Shown here in pieces: positions 6,301 to 6,325 of a stretch of 6,325 bases of DNA. Position numbers and translations under genes: made by a program. Source of the stretch: CAYWIT01 sp964458415 (lineage in GTDB: Bacteria > Pseudomonadota > Alphaproteobacteria > Micavibrionales > UBA2020); contig CAYWIT010000032.1 of assembly GCA_964458415.1 (NCBI GenBank), positions 1-6,325 on the forward strand. Reading direction: 5' to 3'. How positions within the stretch are numbered: the stretch's first letter is position 1; every line of letters starts with the position of its first letter. The notes under the pieces were generated by a model that did no database searches, was not told the origin of the DNA, and saw only the letters and a list, made by a program, of their open reading frames with translations.

Positions 6301-6325
6301 GAGCACCTGCCACACGACGGCGTAG
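3304..6325 (-). CDS. Type ISP restriction-modification enzyme, C-terminal part (coupler, MTase, target recognition)
   Basis: Type ISP enzymes (LlaBIII, LlaGI) are single polypeptides of about 1,600 residues. They combine an Mrr-like nuclease, an ATP-driven superfamily 2 translocase, an N6-adenine methyltransferase and target recognition; colliding enzymes cut unmodified DNA. The last 1,006 residues are visible, and the frame is open to the window edge. Numbered from the GTG codon at 6315: 1-20 is the conserved end of the helicase (LQALRSHDDRFDAM), 41-60 a lysine-rich linker, and about 70-250 the helical coupler. YTPVEVVDFI (256-265) opens the methyltransferase, DPFTGTGTF (290-298) is the AdoMet-binding motif I, and GNPPY (395-399) is catalytic motif IV. 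About 520-1003 is the target-recognition region, ending in family-typical PRYPLDLFQRVITVSLETIKIV. No frameshift or missing motif is seen. The missing N-terminus is due to the window, not a truncation I can show. The target sequence cannot be read from the protein. The HEPN gene follows in the same orientation. Confidence 0.93.
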   Translation of the reverse strand, partial: YAVVWQVLQALRSHDDRFDAMVNKLDLIGKDTSKMEVIAITDKISKKKEKTKGIKNKDAGKGGFTIGEAVQRPTKEDQLGLQFEIGEIEKAIYAKLVQKCGNRHHWEDWANDIAKIARTHIDRITGILDNESNTKEREAFKAFARELRDDLNDSITDNEIIEMLAQHLITKPVFDALFESYSFAKHNPMSQAMQDVLDVLQEHHLNKEADTLQAFYDSVKMRAQGIDNAAGKQKIIVELYDKFFRNAFPKMTERLGIVYTPVEVVDFIINSVNHILQTEFGQTLGSKGVHILDPFTGTGTFITRLLQSGLIAPEQLPYKYKNEIHANEIVLLAYYIAAINIEAAYHGIVGGKYQPFEGICLTDTFQLYEKEDLIDQLLVDNSARRKRQKKLDIRVIIGNPPYSAGQTSANDNNQNVAYPTLDERIRSTYADRSTVTNKNALYDSYIRAIRWASDRIGNSGVIGFVTNAGFLEANTADGLRQCLAEEFSSIYVFHLRGNQRTSGELSRKEGGKIFGSGSRAPIAISLLVKNPNATEHGQIYFHDIGDYLSREEKLEKVAAFASIAGISEADGWQPLTPDQHSDWLNQRDDAFSDYIVLGDKSGKESKTLFASFSRGLETGRDAWCYNSSQETVTNNMTRTITFYNAEVKRFKVAHAGLERRALEEIVDDFINADSAQISWTSSLKQELVRNRHVEFEPDSLTPSLYRPFTRQWVYYNGVFNHRVGQMPRIFPDAKAKNIVICVSGIGSRTFSALITDTLPCLDSIEKGQCFPLYLYDEPEPETSEQFLPSFASSRERKRRDAITDGGLAHFQTAYLGETIGKEDVFYYVYGLLHSPEYRERYADNLSKELPRIPCVKAAADFWAFSKAGRELAELHLNYETVAPCPVTIDSGKKKLTAADYRVTKMKYGKQGKDKDLTTLHYNESITLTGIPLEAYDYIVNGKPALDWVVERQCVKTDKDSGIVNDANDWALETMQNPRYPLDLFQRVITVSLETIKIVRSLPGLAI

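Noticed and set aside
1..6325. CRISPR array, tRNA, insertion-sequence ends or attachment-site duplications
   Set aside because: By eye I found no regularly spaced repeats, tRNA-like fold, transposase fragment or terminal inverted repeats; an island integration mechanism cannot be assigned.

Overview
The window is a compact bacterial accessory region in which every gene I can support lies on the minus strand, so biological order runs from high to low coordinates. The layout suggests a phage-defence island next to a housekeeping gene (birA). The organism is a bacterium. The style of the biotin ligase and the mid-range GC are compatible with Desulfobacterota (Syntrophus-like), but this is a weak guess.

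In transcription order: (1) 6325-3304 is the C-terminal two-thirds of a very large type ISP restriction-modification enzyme (coupler, N6-adenine methyltransferase with DPFTGTGTF and NPPY motifs, target-recognition region). Its nuclease and helicase parts lie beyond the window. (2) 39 nt later, 3264-1795 encodes a 489-aa protein ending in a HEPN ribonuclease-type motif (RNDAAH), perhaps ApeA-like. (3) A 46-codon small ORF (1792-1652) fills the next gap exactly: it starts 2 nt after the HEPN stop behind a GAGGGG Shine-Dalgarno and ends 1 nt before the next start. (4) 1650-1075 encodes a 191-aa protein of unknown function carrying NFFVTA and ANASKH signatures. (5) A consensus-quality sigma70 promoter (TTGACA-16-TATAAT) then drives a BrnT toxin / ribbon-helix-helix antitoxin pair (1023-549) whose toxin message should be nearly leaderless. 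(6) 16 nt after the antitoxin, 532-1 is the N-terminal 177 residues of a biotin-protein ligase without the DNA-binding domain.

My reading is that genes 1-4 form one transcription unit: a DNA-targeting restriction enzyme followed by a probable RNA-targeting abortive effector and two small unknown partners. The BrnTA module stabilises the island or acts as a second defence layer. birA marks the chromosomal edge and may be co-transcribed from the toxin-antitoxin promoter. Local composition fits a junction near 540: 45 of 60 bases are G/C at 361-420 (birA) but only 21 of 60 at 1501-1560 (191-aa gene). No tRNA, rRNA, CRISPR array, insertion sequence or plus-strand gene was found.
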